Shown in pieces: positions 44,881 to 57,800 of a DNA stretch of 64,000 nucleotides. The notes under the pieces were generated by a model. That model searched no databases, was not told where the DNA came from, and worked only from the letters and a program-made list of their open reading frames with translations. Numbering within the stretch: the stretch's first letter is position 1; the number at the start of each line of letters is the position of its first letter. Where the stretch lies: contig SKCR01023808.1 in the NCBI GenBank assembly GCA_019454045.1, positions 124,001-188,000 of the forward strand, written 5' to 3'. The position numbers and the translations under genes were made by a program. The DNA comes from Zanthoxylum bungeanum. Taxonomy: Eukaryota; Streptophyta; Magnoliopsida; Sapindales; Rutaceae.

Positions 44881-46160
44881 ATGAAGATGGTAGGCTTCTG
44901 GGTTTTGTTACTGCTAGCTGAAGCAGCTCTTGTGTTCCTCAGCCTCAGTGGTTCCTCTGCTCAAGGTAATGCTCAAAACTCTTACCATTGTCTTTGTCTT
45001 TGTTTTTGTTTTTCATTTTTTGAAAAGAGACAGATTGGTTTCTGTTCTTTATCATATCTTTGCTTTGTGCTTCACATCATATGCTACAGTTTTTGAGGAT
45101 CTCTTCTTATGTTGATGCCTGTAAGTAGGGATGAAGCTTTCTACATGTAGAGAGCTTTGAATCTAGCTCTTCAATACAATTTCTAAATTTCACATGATAG
45201 AACCCTTCACTAATTGTTGCTTGATGCAACAAGTGTGTGTTTTTGATGACCAATCTTGTCATATCATATGTTATGCTCAATGGTGTAACCATAATATTGA
45301 TTCAGTGCGGACAAAATTTGATTTTATATTTTTCATTTTAGCGAGTCAAATCAAAGTTATCTCATTAATAAACTCGACTCTTCATTAATTTATATGTTAC
45401 ATTTTAGAAAATTTTCATATTAAATGGGGGTCGAATGCCCCCACTCACCTCTATATGGCTTTGCCACTGGTTATGCTTGCTCTCTTTACAGGACATTGCA
45501 GCAAATTAAGCATATGCATTAAGACAGATCATGAGCATATCCCATCTTTGGGTTCATTTGGTTTAATGGGGAAGAGAAGACATTTATTTCTCATCTAAAT
45601 CCACAAGAATCATGTTATTTATTTAACATAATGACAGAGGATATTTGGTATATGGCATTTTCCAATTTAGATCCTCAACTTTGCAATTTATAACTTTGGT
45701 TAGGCAAACTGAACCCACTGTTTATATTTGTATATTTTGACTTGAATCCAGATAGGAGTTCCCTCATCAGTTATGATAATGTTGTGGCAACAGCATCAAT
45801 CAGTGAACTGAAGGTACAGATTTTGATTTCAAGATGCTCCATTAATTTTCTGAGAAGAAACAATTGTTTCTGGTAACCAAAATAATTGAGGACACAGTCA
45901 CAGTCACAGTCTTTCTTTCTTGTTTTTCCCAAGTCCAGGAGAGAAGCAATACGCAGAAAATTAACAAGGACAAGATAAATTTAGAGGACTATAGCCAGAT
46001 TGATCCAGTTCCAAGTTCATCAGCTGCAGTTACATCTGGACCAATTGAGCATGGCACTCCTCTCATGCCTTACATTCCAAAGCTGACGCCGCCATATAAT
46101 CCCAAGCACGGTGGCTCTTCTATTCCGCCTTCACCTGCTTATAGTAATTCCATACCATAG
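44881..46160 (+). CDS. Small secreted proline-rich protein (122 aa, 3 exons)
   Basis: The exons are 44881-44965, 45752-45813 and 45939-46160. All are GT/AG and the frame closes to TAG. The ATG at 44881 is the first in frame (a second follows two codons later). Residues 1-27 are a strong signal peptide (MKMVGFWVLLLLAEAALVFLSLSGSSA), followed by Q. The mature part is short. It has a middle part ERSNTQKINKDKINLEDYSQIDPVPSS, then GPIEHGTPLMPYIPKLTPPYNPKHGGSSIPPSPAY. There are no cysteines in the mature chain as read, no membrane helix and no enzyme motif. I have an impression that related plant proteins share the EDY..IDPVPSS...GPI.HG.P block, but I cannot name a family or a function. A cell-wall or peptide-precursor role is possible and remains inference. 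Confidence 0.8.
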
Positions 46161-46690
46161 CAGAAATGGATTCCCTATGATTAGTTGCACGCATTAGAAA
46201 ACATATAGAACTCAAAGCTCAATCTACACTCTGTGCTTATGTAGAACAGTAGAAAGGCAGAGAAGTTTCAGACATTTTTTTTTATGTTACCACCTATTGT
46301 CATTAGCCTGTTGCTTGTATCACGTTAATGCCACTGAGTCAGTTTTTTCTGTTCGCGAGTTGATGCATAAGATCTGATTACAGGTAGCCAAGAACATTAT
46401 TTGTTGGTCAAATTTTCACTATTTTATCCCACATCAGTGTTATTTTGTTCTGATATCTGCAAAATTGATGAAACTTGGATGCTTTTCCCTTACATGGGCA
46501 TGCCACTTTGATGCTTCATAGAGAATTTATAAATGTTTGAAAGAAATCTAAAGGAGTGTTCTAAGGATAACTTAAAGAAGAAGAAATTCTTTATCAAAGG
46601 AGGTTAGTTAAATGGATCAATGCAATCACTTTTAGCTTGTTTGTATGTACTTTTATTTTGTTCTCTATAGCTCATGGGCATAATTCTTGT
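46161..46690. other. 3' flank of the secreted-protein gene
   Basis: This is the probable 3' UTR and spacer. No gene is seen. Confidence 0.4.
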
Positions 46691-46698
46691 AATTTTAG

Positions 46699-47239
46699 TA
46701 GTGGTGGCAAAACGAATCAACTAATTGAATTTGTATCGAATCCTAAACGAATCGATTCAAAATGTGGTGGATTCGTATTCGATTCATTTATTAAACGAAT
46801 CATAATATCAGGATTCGTATTCGATTTGTTTATTAAACGAATCGAATAGGAATATTCGTTTAGTCATGATATTATTTAATGACATAATTTACCATAATTT
46901 ATTTACATTAATTCTTCATAAATATATACATATGAAATATATAATTAATATATTTACTAAAAATACCTCACAAAATATCGATAATATTATTTTTTTATGA
47001 TAATTAGTCATAATTTCTCAAATCTTAATTGAAAAATAACTATAACTAGTAAAAAAAATAATAAAACGAATCATAAAGGAATAAACGAATCAATGAACTT
47101 AAATTTGTATTTGATTCGTTTAATAATCGAATTGAATTGACCCATTTATTAAAAGAATTCATTTTTTCAAACTCGTATTCGCTTTAATGCTAATCGAATC
47201 GAACGAATAAACGAATCATAACCCAAATTACCACCCCTA
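46699..47239. mobile_element. hAT-like MITE with ATTCG/CGAAT repeats, copy B
   Basis: It starts TAGTGGTGGCAAAACG and ends TTACCACCCCTA. It is flanked by a perfect 8-bp duplication, AATTTTAG (46691-46698 and 47240-47247). The core is the reverse complement of the core of the copy at 11884-12428. It is non-coding. Confidence 0.87.
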
Positions 47240-47247
47240 AATTTTAG

Positions 47248-48474
47248 CTTCTTCTCTTTTTTTTTTTTTTTCAATGAATCTACCTTTTTTATGCTGATAT
47301 AGCAAAAATAAAAGATGTTTGATGGGCATTCATTAATTTCTTAAATGGGTTCCAATCAAAAATAATAAATAATCAACAAGCAAGCATGTGCAAAAAAGGG
47401 AGGAGCTAGGGTGGCTTTGTGACCACCCTTAAAGTTCTTCCAATACCCTTTTTCTATAAAAGATAATAAACAATAATCTTGGAATCTTGGATTCTAAGAA
47501 AATTTAATGCCAACCAATTTTTATTTCTAAAAAACACATTTTGATTGTGCACAATTGTTAAATAGTGTAATCTTGATACTTCTAAATTTTCACTACTCTT
47601 GTAAATTATACATACCAATTAAAATTACATTTTCGCTATCACATACATATTTATGGGCATATATTTGACAGTCCAATAATATATCACATGTGTTGCGAAT
47701 GTTTTAAACTTATTCACGACATGTCTAGTGTTAAGTTATCAATTTTAATGTAACTCGGTGGTAACCCGTGATTATAACAATATTTACTTAAAAAAAATGA
47801 ATACTCAAATTAGATTAAACAACAATATTTTGATTTCTTTTATGAGATGGGAAGAATAAGCACTTAAGCAGCAGTCATTTCCTTTCAAAATGTGGGGATG
47901 AAGGGAAAATGAGAAGCAATGTTGGAAAAGATGTAGATTTATAATCAATTTGAAAATGAGGCAACTAATTATATAAGATGTCTATGAATAAACATAAAAT
48001 CACTTAGTGGGTATTGTGTGTTACTTTGAAACCAATTATACTCTTGCGTGTGCCTTAAGTCACATGCCCACAAAAAAAAAAAAAAAAAAAAAAATTGTAA
48101 CTTCAATCAAAAGTTATTGGGTAAAGGGGAAACGACAATTCATACTTGAGTTCTTAATTGGTTCGAGTTGTCGGTTATTAATCTAATCAATGATTTTCTT
48201 TTGGTTTACATGTGGGTTTTAGGCAGCAATCTAACTTGTCCATTTTTGTCCTCTCTCTCTTTTGTTTTGTTTTGGTCCCTTATTCTTGTTTTTATTCTTT
48301 CACAAGCAACAATAAAAATTTTTAAAAAAATACATTATTTAATAAAATTGTTTTTATGTATAGAAATATTTTTAATAAATTTGAATAAATGGTTTGATAA
48401 TAATAATAAAATATGAATCTCGATTACACATAAACTCATTTTATTAAGACATTTGAAATGAGACTTCACTAATA
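47248..48474. other. AT-rich intergenic DNA
   Basis: It contains a 24-nt A run (about 48071-48094). I see no gene or repeat pair. Confidence 0.35.
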
Positions 48475-48790
48475 TTGTAGCGGTTGAAATTTATAGATTT
48501 AATTCAATTCAAAAATTAGTTTGAAAGTTGAAGGTTACTTATGTTTATATTCTTTCAATCCAAAAATTAGTTTGAGAGTTGAAGGTAGTATGTGCCCGGT
48601 CATGTCACGTGCGTAGTTAGTGTGTGTCCACTCATACATAAAATTATTTCTGATATCATGTTGAAATTTATTATCCCAACTCAATCCAAAAATTAGCTTG
48701 ATAATTTAGGATTGACCTATGCTTAATTATATTATTGTACCAAGATCATTTCTCAACCGATGTGCGATATTTTCCTCAACAAAATTATTT
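48475..48790 (-). mobile_element. Degraded TRIM (minus)
   Basis: Two diverged direct repeats begin TTGAAATTTAT and contain CCAAAAATTAG(T/C)TTGA (about 48484-48545 and 48662-48720). Between them TTTCTGATATCATGTTG resembles a reversed tRNA-Met primer site. The right end ...CGATGTGCGATATTTTCCTC is the reverse complement of the start of the TRIM LTR at 140. It is more decayed than the copy at 140-471. Confidence 0.55.
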
Positions 48791-49813
48791 AAGTTGTAAA
48801 TTAGGAATGTGGTTTAAACTTAACTGACATATAATAATAAACTTGTTCAATACTTAATCATGTGATGTATTTTGATGTATAAAAAAATGATTGAAGCATC
48901 AATTTTGTCACTTATTTTTTATCAGGGAAAATGAGCGAAACCCACATATGATGTTTGGTGAACCTCTTATAAGAAGTTTTGTTATAAATATTGTTGTTCT
49001 TATTATAAAAAGAGGGGAGTTTTATTTTAGTTTTAAAAAATGAGAAGAGTTTCACTTAATTTCATCAAATATCATTGTGTTTCACTCATTTATCCATTTT
49101 CATGATTAATTCAAAGAGATTTAAAGAAAAAGATAGTATAATAATAATACGACCCCTCACCTCTAATTACTTGTAGTCGTCTAAGGGTGGGCAAATAATT
49201 TACTTTGAACCAAATTGATTCGAAACTAAACTGAAATTTGATGAAAATCGAACATAATCCGAATTTCTTTACATATAAGAATATTTATAAATTTTATATT
49301 GAGATTATGATATAATATCATCTCGACTTTTGAATTAAATAAATTACTTATCCCACATTTTATAATGATTAAGGCCGAGAACAATTGGCAAATTTGTAGA
49401 AGTTTTTTAGATCAAGCTAGCAAAGGATTAAGACAGAGAAAATGATGGTGATATTTTCTATAAATGAAGAAAAGGAAAAAAAAAAAAAAAGTGTTGAAAT
49501 CAAGTTGTATATGTGTGCCAAAAGAGACATAACATCTTAAATAAAAAATAATTAACAAAACAAGTTGGGGTAACTTAGTTTGCAATAATCAATCACAAGG
49601 CAATATATTTGTCTTGTTATATTATAATAAGCTTCTTGATTTTCTTAAGCTTGATTGCTCTTTCATTCATCATTGACAACATCAACTTCTAATTTGCTTG
49701 AGTGCTCCTTTCATAGAGGTTAGCTAATTCATTTATTTCCTCAAGGTAAACTCTCTCTCATACCCTTAGTAGAAGCAATAGATATTTTATAATTGCATAA
49801 TTATTTACTTAAC
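48791..49813. other. AT-rich intergenic DNA
   Basis: No gene or structured repeat is recognised. Confidence 0.35.
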
Positions 49814-49821
49814 TATTTAGG

Positions 49822-50150
49822 TAGACCCGGCCAAGGTTCCGGTTCTGAACCGGAATCGAACCGAAACCAAACCGGTTCGGTTAGGGTTTTTATCCTGACC
49901 GAACCGCTGGAACCGAACGGTTCCAACAGGAACCGTACGATTCCGGTTGGAACCGTAAAGTTCAAATCTCAATTTTTTAGTCAATTAATGTTTAAATCTA
50001 ATTTTTTTTATTTTTAAAAAAGTAAAAAAAAAAAAAAAAAAAAAACCGAATGGAACCGGAACCGGAACCGAACCGTTCGGTTCCGATTCCACACTTGTGG
50101 AACCGAAAACCGTACGGTTCGGAACCGGAACCGAACCGTAGCCACCTCTA
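49822..50150. mobile_element. GGTTC/GAACC-rich hAT MITE (derivative of the 15309 element type)
   Basis: The left end TAGACCCGGCCAAGGTTCCG differs from the left end of the 2.8-kb hAT element by one base. The right end reads, in reverse complement, TAGAGGTGGCTACGGTTCGG. ATTTAGG occurs on both sides (49815-49821 and 50151-50157) as a 7-bp remnant of the 8-bp duplication. The core has a 23-nt A run and no coding capacity. Confidence 0.82.
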
Positions 50151-50157
50151 ATTTAGG

Positions 50158-51105
50158 AGATAATCTATTTTCTTACTTCTCTTGATATTAAGGAATTTTT
50201 CTATTCTAGAATAGTGTGTGTAAAAATAAAAGATAAGAAAAATATATATTATAATATAATATATTTTGATTTATAATGTATTGGAGTTTGTGTTTTCTAT
50301 TTTTTAACTTAGTTATTATTTTATTACAATGAAGGTTTTCTCTTTTTCAATGATATTGGTTTATGTGGTTTTGGATTTTCAGAAATTTTCTACAGATTTA
50401 TTGTAGTTTGTTTTGTAATGTTTTTATTCAATTGTTATAGTGATATTGTATTTACTTTATGCATTGTGTTTTTCTCTTATAATTGTAAAATTTGTATCTA
50501 CCGATTTATGTTGAGTGGTTGGAAAATCAAACAAATATCCATAATTACTCTAAGATTTTATTAGAATAGTGTGAATCTAATTTTTTTGATTAATTATGGA
50601 ATCACATGATACATAGAATTTTATATTATCATACTTATCGTGATTACACTTAAATTTTAGATTTTTTCCTTAATATTATATTCGAGCTAATATCGCTCGT
50701 GTATTTACATAATGTTATATTATGAATGAATTTCTTATTTTCAAAAAAATAAAAATACCCTCAATGATTCACAAAAACACAAAACAAAAAGCCCTCTTCA
50801 TCTCACCTCACCTCACCTACTCTCTCCCACAGAAATCACAAAGAACTGTTGCTTCCACTGCTCCCCCATAATGCCAAATCCTTCACTAATCAATACCCAT
50901 TTTTGCTTCTCTTAATCTTCATCCTCTCTTTGTTCTTTCCACCCCTTTTTTTTGCAGGTTCTTGCACTGAACAAGACCAAATGCTTTCTGAGCTTTAGTG
51001 TTAAAAATAAAAAAAAAAAGATAGAAAAAGTAACATTATTGGACTTGAAGAGAGGCAATGTGAAGTGAAAGAAATATTTATTTTTTATTTACAGTTTCTC
51101 TGATA
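50158..51105. promoter_or_regulatory. Upstream region and 5' UTR of the QWRF gene
   Basis: AT-rich promoter sequence passes into CT-rich DNA from about 50800 (CTCACCTCACCTCACC) that looks transcribed. TTTTTTTTGCAG|G at about 50957 could be a 5' UTR intron acceptor. No other gene is present. Confidence 0.4.
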
Positions 51106-54100
51106 ATGGTGGTGGCTGCCATATCTGATGAGAACCCAACTACAAGGTCAAGTAGGCCTCCCCTCTTGCCTTCTGAAAAAGACAATGCTCATAATGCTAC
51201 TAGTGTTAATGGTATAAGGAAACCCAGAGGTAGACAAGTTTCTTCAAGATACTTGTCACCTTCTCCTTCTCCATCTTCAACATCAACTGCAGCAAAGAGA
51301 CAGAGTCAAAGATTTTCTTCTCCACTTTTGTTTTGTTCAACAAATTCATCAACTGTACAAAGCACATTTCAATCTTTGGGGCCTAAAAGATCACAATCTG
51401 TGGATAGGAGGAGACCTGTGACTGGTTCTACTCCAAGGGCAACAACCCCAGTTCCAAGCTCTAAGCAAAGCAATGGGAGTCAAGAGCTTTCAACAGCTAA
51501 AAAGATGCTTATGACTTCAACTAGGAGCTTGTCTGTTTCTTTTCAAGGTGAGGCATTTTCACTTCCTGTTAGTAAGACTAAAGCTAAGGCAACTCCTGAG
51601 AGGAGGAGAGGGACTCAGGTGAGAGATCAGCCTTGGCCAGGGAGGAGCCGGCAAGGGAATCTAGGCTTAACAAGGAGTTTGGATTGTAGTGTTCTTGAGA
51701 GTAAGAAGTTTGTTGGGGTTGGATCTGGGGTTGTGGCTAAATCATTGAATCAATCTTTGAGTGAAAATGAGAATAGATTGAGCTTGAATTTTGATAGTGC
51801 TAAGAAAAATAAAGATGGGAATTTGTTGATGAATGAGCCTTGTGATCTTGTAACTTCGGATGACACTGATAGTGGGTCATCTAGTAGTACCAACACTTCT
51901 GGGGTACCAGAATCTGGTGGTGCTGTTGTTTCGCTAATGAAAAATGGTGCTTGTGGTATTGTTGTTTCTGCTAGATTCTGGCAAGAAACTAATAGCCGGT
52001 TGAGGAGATTACAAGATCCGGGTTCACCTTTATCAACTAGTCCTGGTTCAAGAATGAGTAACCCATCAAAGTTTTTGCAGTCAAAGAGATTTTCGAGTGA
52101 TAGTACAGGGACTATGACTCCAAGAACTATGGCTTCACCTTTTAGGGGAGCCACTAGGCCTGCATCTCCTGGTAAGATTTGGAGTAGTCCTGGTACGTCT
52201 CCATCAGGGGGCACCCCTAGTCCTACTAGAGTGAGAGACGCAGTTGGTGGTTTTTTCATTGGGAATTCTAGTAATACGCCTTCAATTCTTAGTTTTTCTG
52301 TGAATTTAAAGAGAGGGAAGATGGGAGAGGATCGAATTGTTGATGCACATATTTTGAAGCTTCTGTATAACCATTACTTGCAGTGGCGGTTTGTAAATGC
52401 TCGGGCAGATGCTACCTTTGTGATGCAGCGACAGAATGCAGAGGTATGGTTTCTACTTGTATGATTTTGTGTTTTCAGTGCATGCTCACTTAAGTTTGAT
52501 TTGCCCTCATTGAGTTTTATCTTGGATGCTTATCTACTTAACTATATATTGCTTTGAGCAACAAATACCATATCAAAGATTATTGTCCACTGAATGGATT
52601 GCATGGTTAAATAAGAAGGAAGGATAATTATTTTTTTGTTTAGTTGTCATTGTCTAAATTGGCATTATATTGTTGTTATGACAAACAGTATTCTAAATTT
52701 GGGACAATAAAGGACACTTTATTCAATACACGTGGCATCCAGGGAGGAAGTTATTTATTTTATTTGAATTGATTAGCTAGTGATGCCCTTATACATGATC
52801 AGATTGTCTTGCTAAAGACAGTGATGGGAGGACTCATGAGATCACATCTACATTACTTCAACTTAAGATTAAGGTTTTTCCGTTTATTCTCTCTCTGGAT
52901 ATAGGAGTTCATGGTCATTTTATAAGTTATTTATTTCAAGCTGGGTTTTGCTGGCTAGGTTTGGTCCAATTATGGATTTTATTGATTGAAACTAAATCAA
53001 TGCTTAGTTCATGCTTGATATAGGTGCATGATTTAGGTTCAATCAGGCCAACCATGGCTTGTACACCCAGTGCTATTGAGATTTCGAACAAATGCATTGA
53101 CACTGATTTCTGCTACTTTATTTCTTGTAAATTTTGCTTGAGTTAATTACAATTTACAAAATGGCTTGTTGTTAATTTTAGAGCTTCTCCATACAGCCCG
53201 TGAAACAATTGCATATAATTTTTCTTCTATTTATTATAAAATCTAAATATTGTCTTTTTACCAGAAAAATATCTGGAATGCATGGGTAACAGTCTTGGAA
53301 CTTCGGCATTCAGTGACTCTTAAAAGAATGAAGTTACTGTTGTTAAAGAAAAAGTTGAAATTGACTTCCATCCTAAAGGGACAGGTAAGATTCAGAGCTT
53401 TAATTAATCTTCAATGGTAAAAATAAAAACACTATAAGCATTTATAACAGGAGAGCCATGTATGTCACGTGATTATGTCTTACATGCTTTGCGAGATACT
53501 CTGTCTAGTTCTTAAATCAACTATTGAATTTGTAATTGGAGTTTCTGAAAGAAACCATCCACTTATATTGCTTCAAGACTGGAGTGAGATAAACAACCAT
53601 TTTCATAGGAACCAGGAAAAGAAATGAGAACCATAAAAATTTTAATTCTGCAAATGCATATTCTCTTGATATTTTGTTCTCTGATTAATCCATACTATCC
53701 TTGAGAAAGACTTTTGTATCCATCCATAGGGAAAATTTGATCCGCCTACATTATGTGCAAACTTCAAGTCCAAATGCTTAGTTTGGAAAACATGAAAAAC
53801 ATATAGAAACTGTAGGTTTTTAATGATATGCAAATAAGGCGTATGAACTTGATGTTTCTTCTACGATAGTGTTAGTGGACAATGTTTTCATCATATCACA
53901 TGTTATTGCACTTCTGTATGTGGGAAGTAAAAGTAAGATGAAGAAACAGAGCTCAAATCTAACTTACTGTAATCAAGGCTATTGTGTTATTGTCATAGAA
54001 TGTTGAGGTGAAGGATTGAGTGGCGTGTTGGCGATACATTCTCCTCTCCCAAGAGATGGACATTTGTGAAACCATGGATGTTAAAACTACAATAGCATCT

Positions 54101-56108
54101 TGGAAAGGACCTAAAATGATATAATTGATGATTGATTGCTTAGTTTTTTCCCTCATTTTTATGTTGATCTGTTTTACTACCTGCGCTTAGGTGATTATTA
54201 TCTGAATACAACACATACATGGTTCAGTCTTCCCTGGCATTTCCCCCCTTGGAATTGAGCTGCCTATAACTGTGGAATCATTTATCTTTTCTCAACCAAA
54301 ATTTGTTTTAATTGGTCAATGCAGTTGCCTTATCTGGAAGAATGGGCTCTTCTAGACAGAGATCACTCTAATTCTTTGCTAGGAGCAACTGAAGCTTTGA
54401 AGGCCAGTACTCTCCGTCTTCCAGTTGTTGGAAAAGCAATAGTATGTGCCCGCATTTTATTTTTTTTTGCATTTTTCAATTTGAAACTGCTTTAAAATCA
54501 TTGACGTTTTAGTAATCCATTTTTATGCTTCCTAATTTTATCTATATATAAAAGGGGAAAAAATAAGAAGAGTGATTTGATTATTAGTGTTTCGGGCTTT
54601 GAAAATTTGATTAGTCTCATCTTTGTTTTAAAAGGTTTCCTTCTTTTTTTGGCACAATAGGCTGATATCCAGAATCTTAAGAATGCTATCAGCTCAGCAG
54701 TTGATCTGATGCAAGCAATGGCATCCTCAATATGCTTGCCTTCATCAAAGGTAAGCTCAGTCCACTCGATATTATTAATCAAAACAGTAAAAAATTGGAA
54801 AATACTCTTCTATAGTAATTTACTGCTAATGCCAATTGTTCTTTCAGATGTTGTAAAATAGAATGCTATGAGCAAAAGAAAAGCTATGCTGTTGGTCTGA
54901 TGTAATTACCATAATGCACTAAAATATAGAAATTACAAACTACTAGCCATTTTCACCTCACCAAGCATTTCCTTCGGATAAGTATGCTTAGTTATTTGAA
55001 ATATGATATTTCACCTCTTCTACTTTTCATTGATTGTTAGTGGACTTTGTAGCAGCATAAATGATGCCTAAGCAATTGAAGGGGAAATTGTATTGGGTTG
55101 TTTATATTGGCAGAGTTCCCTTGTGAGGATCTGATAGTTTTTGCTGCAGCCTATGTTTCTCCATGGCATTTAGAAGCAAGAAAATTAGATGATCAGCCAG
55201 TACCAGAGGAAATTGATTGTTTCAGATTTTGAGTCGGCTGGAGTACAGTACCAAACTAAACCAAACCAAATAATTTTTTTCCTACTAGGTGGGGTCGGCT
55301 ACATGGATCTTTTGACGCTATTGTGCTCTATCTGAGATCTTTTGAGTAGGCTGGAGTAAATTTCTTATTTCGTTTATTTTTTAAAAGCTCTTAAAGGAAA
55401 TAGAGAAATAGTTAATTTTTAACACAGATTTTATCCTCTGATAACCTGAGCCTTTCCTCCCAAAAGTGTTCCAAGTGTTTCTATCATTCAAGTTTAGTGA
55501 AAGGACCCTGCTCTCAGCTGAGAACAAAGATTGTTTGTAATGCTATAGGTTGCTCCTTTCTCGTAACCAATGGGCACCAATGGCATAATTTTAATTGTAT
55601 GTTGCTTCTAGTCCCATAGCTCCAATTGTTGGAACCTTTTGATACAGTTGCCAGTTACCACCTCAATGACGGAAAATAAGTGAACTTATATTCTATCAAA
55701 GCCATTGCTAAATGCTGAAACTAGAGGGTAGAGTAGTTTTATTTCATATAGGTTGCTGAAAGCTATTTGTGTATGTTCTACTTGACCTCACCACGCCACG
55801 TCTACTGATTAAAACCATTTGTCGTTCATAGGCGGAGAACATAAATTCCTTGATGAGCGAACTCATGAATGTGACTGCCAAAGAAATGGCTTTACTTGAG
55901 CAATGTAAAGATTTCTCATCCACATCATCGGCTTTTCAGGTAAATGTCGCTATCTACTTCCTTTTTTTTTTTTGAATTATTTCTCGCTTAATATACTTGC
56001 AAAACAATTAAAAATTCCTTTCAACAGATTAAGGATTGTAGCTTGAGAACACATATAATACAGCTGAATCACATATCAACTACCAGCAGCCTGACAACAC
56101 TTTTGTAG
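51106..56108 (+). CDS. QWRF-motif (augmin-like) microtubule protein (617 aa, 6 exons)
   Basis: The exons are 51106-52443, 53265-53384, 54325-54441, 54661-54750, 55832-55939 and 56028-56108. All are GT/AG, all are multiples of three, and they end in TAG. The first ~330 residues are basic, Ser/Pro-rich and disordered, with RSLSVSFQGEAFSLPVSK and PERRRGTQVRDQPWPGRSR blocks typical of the family. The C-terminal domain begins about residue 405 with EDRIVDAHILKLLYNHYLQWRFVNARAD. The name-giving QWRF is at 426-429, and helical coiled segments follow (NIWNAWVTVLELRHSV, LPYLEEWALLDRDH, MSELMNVTAKEMALLEQC). Family members (QWRF1/SCO3, QWRF2, AUG8/EDE1) bind microtubules, and the AUG8 type is the plant augmin subunit. 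The N-terminal MVVAAIS...P and the gene context favour QWRF2. Length fits (about 640-660 aa). Confidence 0.93.
55251..55345 (+). repeat. SINE-like fragment (third family) in QWRF intron 4
   Basis: CCAAACTAAACCAAACCAAA, then AGGTGGGGTCGGCTACATGG, then ATCTTTTGACGCTATTGTGC. It matches the copies at 40659 (+) and 60521 (-). Confidence 0.55.
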
Positions 56109-56550
56109 AACTGATATTATTTGACCACTCATACTCACACTCACAGTCACTCACTCTAAACGCTAACATTACAACTACCCTCTTCTTTTTCTGCTGGGTA
56201 GAGGCGCGCTGGAGCTTATAAGAATTTATTTGATAGCTAGTTTTGTCTTCAGAAGATTACAGAATGTGGCATTTTCATCTTACTAAGTAGCCGTGTGCGA
56301 AAACTGTCGATGTTTTTCAGGTAAAAAGGAAAGTATTGTATATGTATATATGTAAACATCATCTGATCACATATAATGATTTCTGTATATTCGATGAATC
56401 AGTTTAATTCAACATGCAGTTTCTAAGCTGAATGCGACCATTCATTGCATGTAGCAAGATAGTAATTGCCAGTCTACAACATTGTTCTACATTTCCATTG
56501 TCATGAGCTTATCTGTAACAAGTTGGTTGATAAATATGGCTCTCATGGTG
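56109..56550. other. QWRF 3' flank
   Basis: This is the probable 3' UTR and spacer. Confidence 0.4.
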
Positions 56551-56558
56551 GTCACTTG

Positions 56559-56967
56559 TAGGGGTATTTATAGGGTCGGGTCAACTTGCGACCCGACCTG
56601 GTTGGGTTTGCAAAATAAAAAAAGAGATTTCGGGTCGGACCCTGCCCGACCCGATTTTGAAGATTTTTCCATTTTTCTCTTTAGTTAATTTGCCAAAACC
56701 ATCTTAATTTTAACCCAATAATTTCCCATTTAAGCTAATCAATTACTTCACCAAATTTGTACCATTAAAAATATATAATTATGTATTTACAGTCTGACCC
56801 GACCCGATCCCAGCAAAAATCCCCACGTCTAACCCGACCCGACCCAACCCGTGCGGGTTGCTCTTCCAATTTTCGGGTTTCAGGTCTTACTATCAACATG
56901 ATCCGACCTAATCGGGTCTAATAAAATTTTTAAAAACCCGACCTGACTCGACTAGTGAACACCCCTA
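56559..56967. mobile_element. GGGTCGGG-rich hAT-like MITE, copy A
   Basis: It starts TAGGGGTATTTATAGGGTCG and ends TGAACACCCCTA. It is flanked by a perfect 8-bp duplication, GTCACTTG (56551-56558 and 56968-56975). CGGGTCGGGTC/GACCCGACCC words fill both arms. It is non-coding, and related to the element at 63433-63871. Confidence 0.88.
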
Positions 56968-56975
56968 GTCACTTG

Positions 56976-57454
56976 AAATTTCCATAAAAATGTGGCAATT
57001 GTTAAAATGTGTCCGACAAGAAAAATTTTGATTTGATAATAAGATAATTTTGTTTTGCTCCCGATAAAATGAAGATCATTTATCGTTTTTTATGAATATC
57101 AAAATTTACCCACATTGAATTAATGTTTCTAAAAGTAGCCTTGTATGTTTTATCGATATGAGAATAGCTGCCTTATCCGATTTAACACATTGAAGTTTTT
57201 GTTCCAACTCGCGTTGAAGTGGCATCCTTATCCGATTTAATTAGAACCACATTTGACTTTGTTTAACTGTTTATTTATTTATTTTTAAATATAAATAAAT
57301 TACGATAAATTAAATGTCATGACTAAATAAATATTTATTTATTAAACTATTCGACATAAATTCAATTCGTTAATTCGTATTATTATCATTATGCTTAAGT
57401 TCAATCCAAACCACCATAAAAAAATATTTTTATATAATGGTTAAGTGCTTCTGT
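56976..57454. other. AT-rich intergenic DNA
   Basis: Nothing recognised. Confidence 0.35.
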
Positions 57455-57800
57455 TAAGACCTGTCCACAGTTCGGTTCGGTTCTAGAATTGAACTATTCG
57501 GTTATACTGTTCCAGCTTTTTGGAACCGTAAAACCGAACCGAATCAGAAAAATTGATTCGATTCCGGTTCGATGCTTTATTTTTTGGGGGAAAAAAGATA
57601 AAAAAAAATTGGTTTAATTTCGATTCTGAATCGAACCGAACCAAACCTTAAGGTTACAGTTCCAAATTATGTGGAACCGTAGCCGAACTAAAATGGTTTC
57701 GATTCGGTTCTGGTTTTGGAACCAGAACCGGATGAAACCGTAACCTTACAGTTCCATCAGGTTTGGTTTCGATTTCGAACCGAAATCGTGGTCAAGTCTA
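57455..57800. mobile_element. GGTTC/GAACC-rich hAT-like MITE, degraded
   Basis: The left end TAAGACCTGTCCACAGTTCG and the right end (reverse complement TAGACTTGACCACGATTTCG) resemble the termini of the elements at 15309 and 49822. The interior has GGTTC/GAACC words and an AAGGTTACAGTTCCAAATTA block also seen in the MITE at 11375-11782. No convincing target duplication remains. Confidence 0.65.

Noticed and set aside
51750..52259. 169-codon minus-strand frame
   Set aside because: It is antisense to the large first exon of the QWRF gene and is a by-product of its codon composition.
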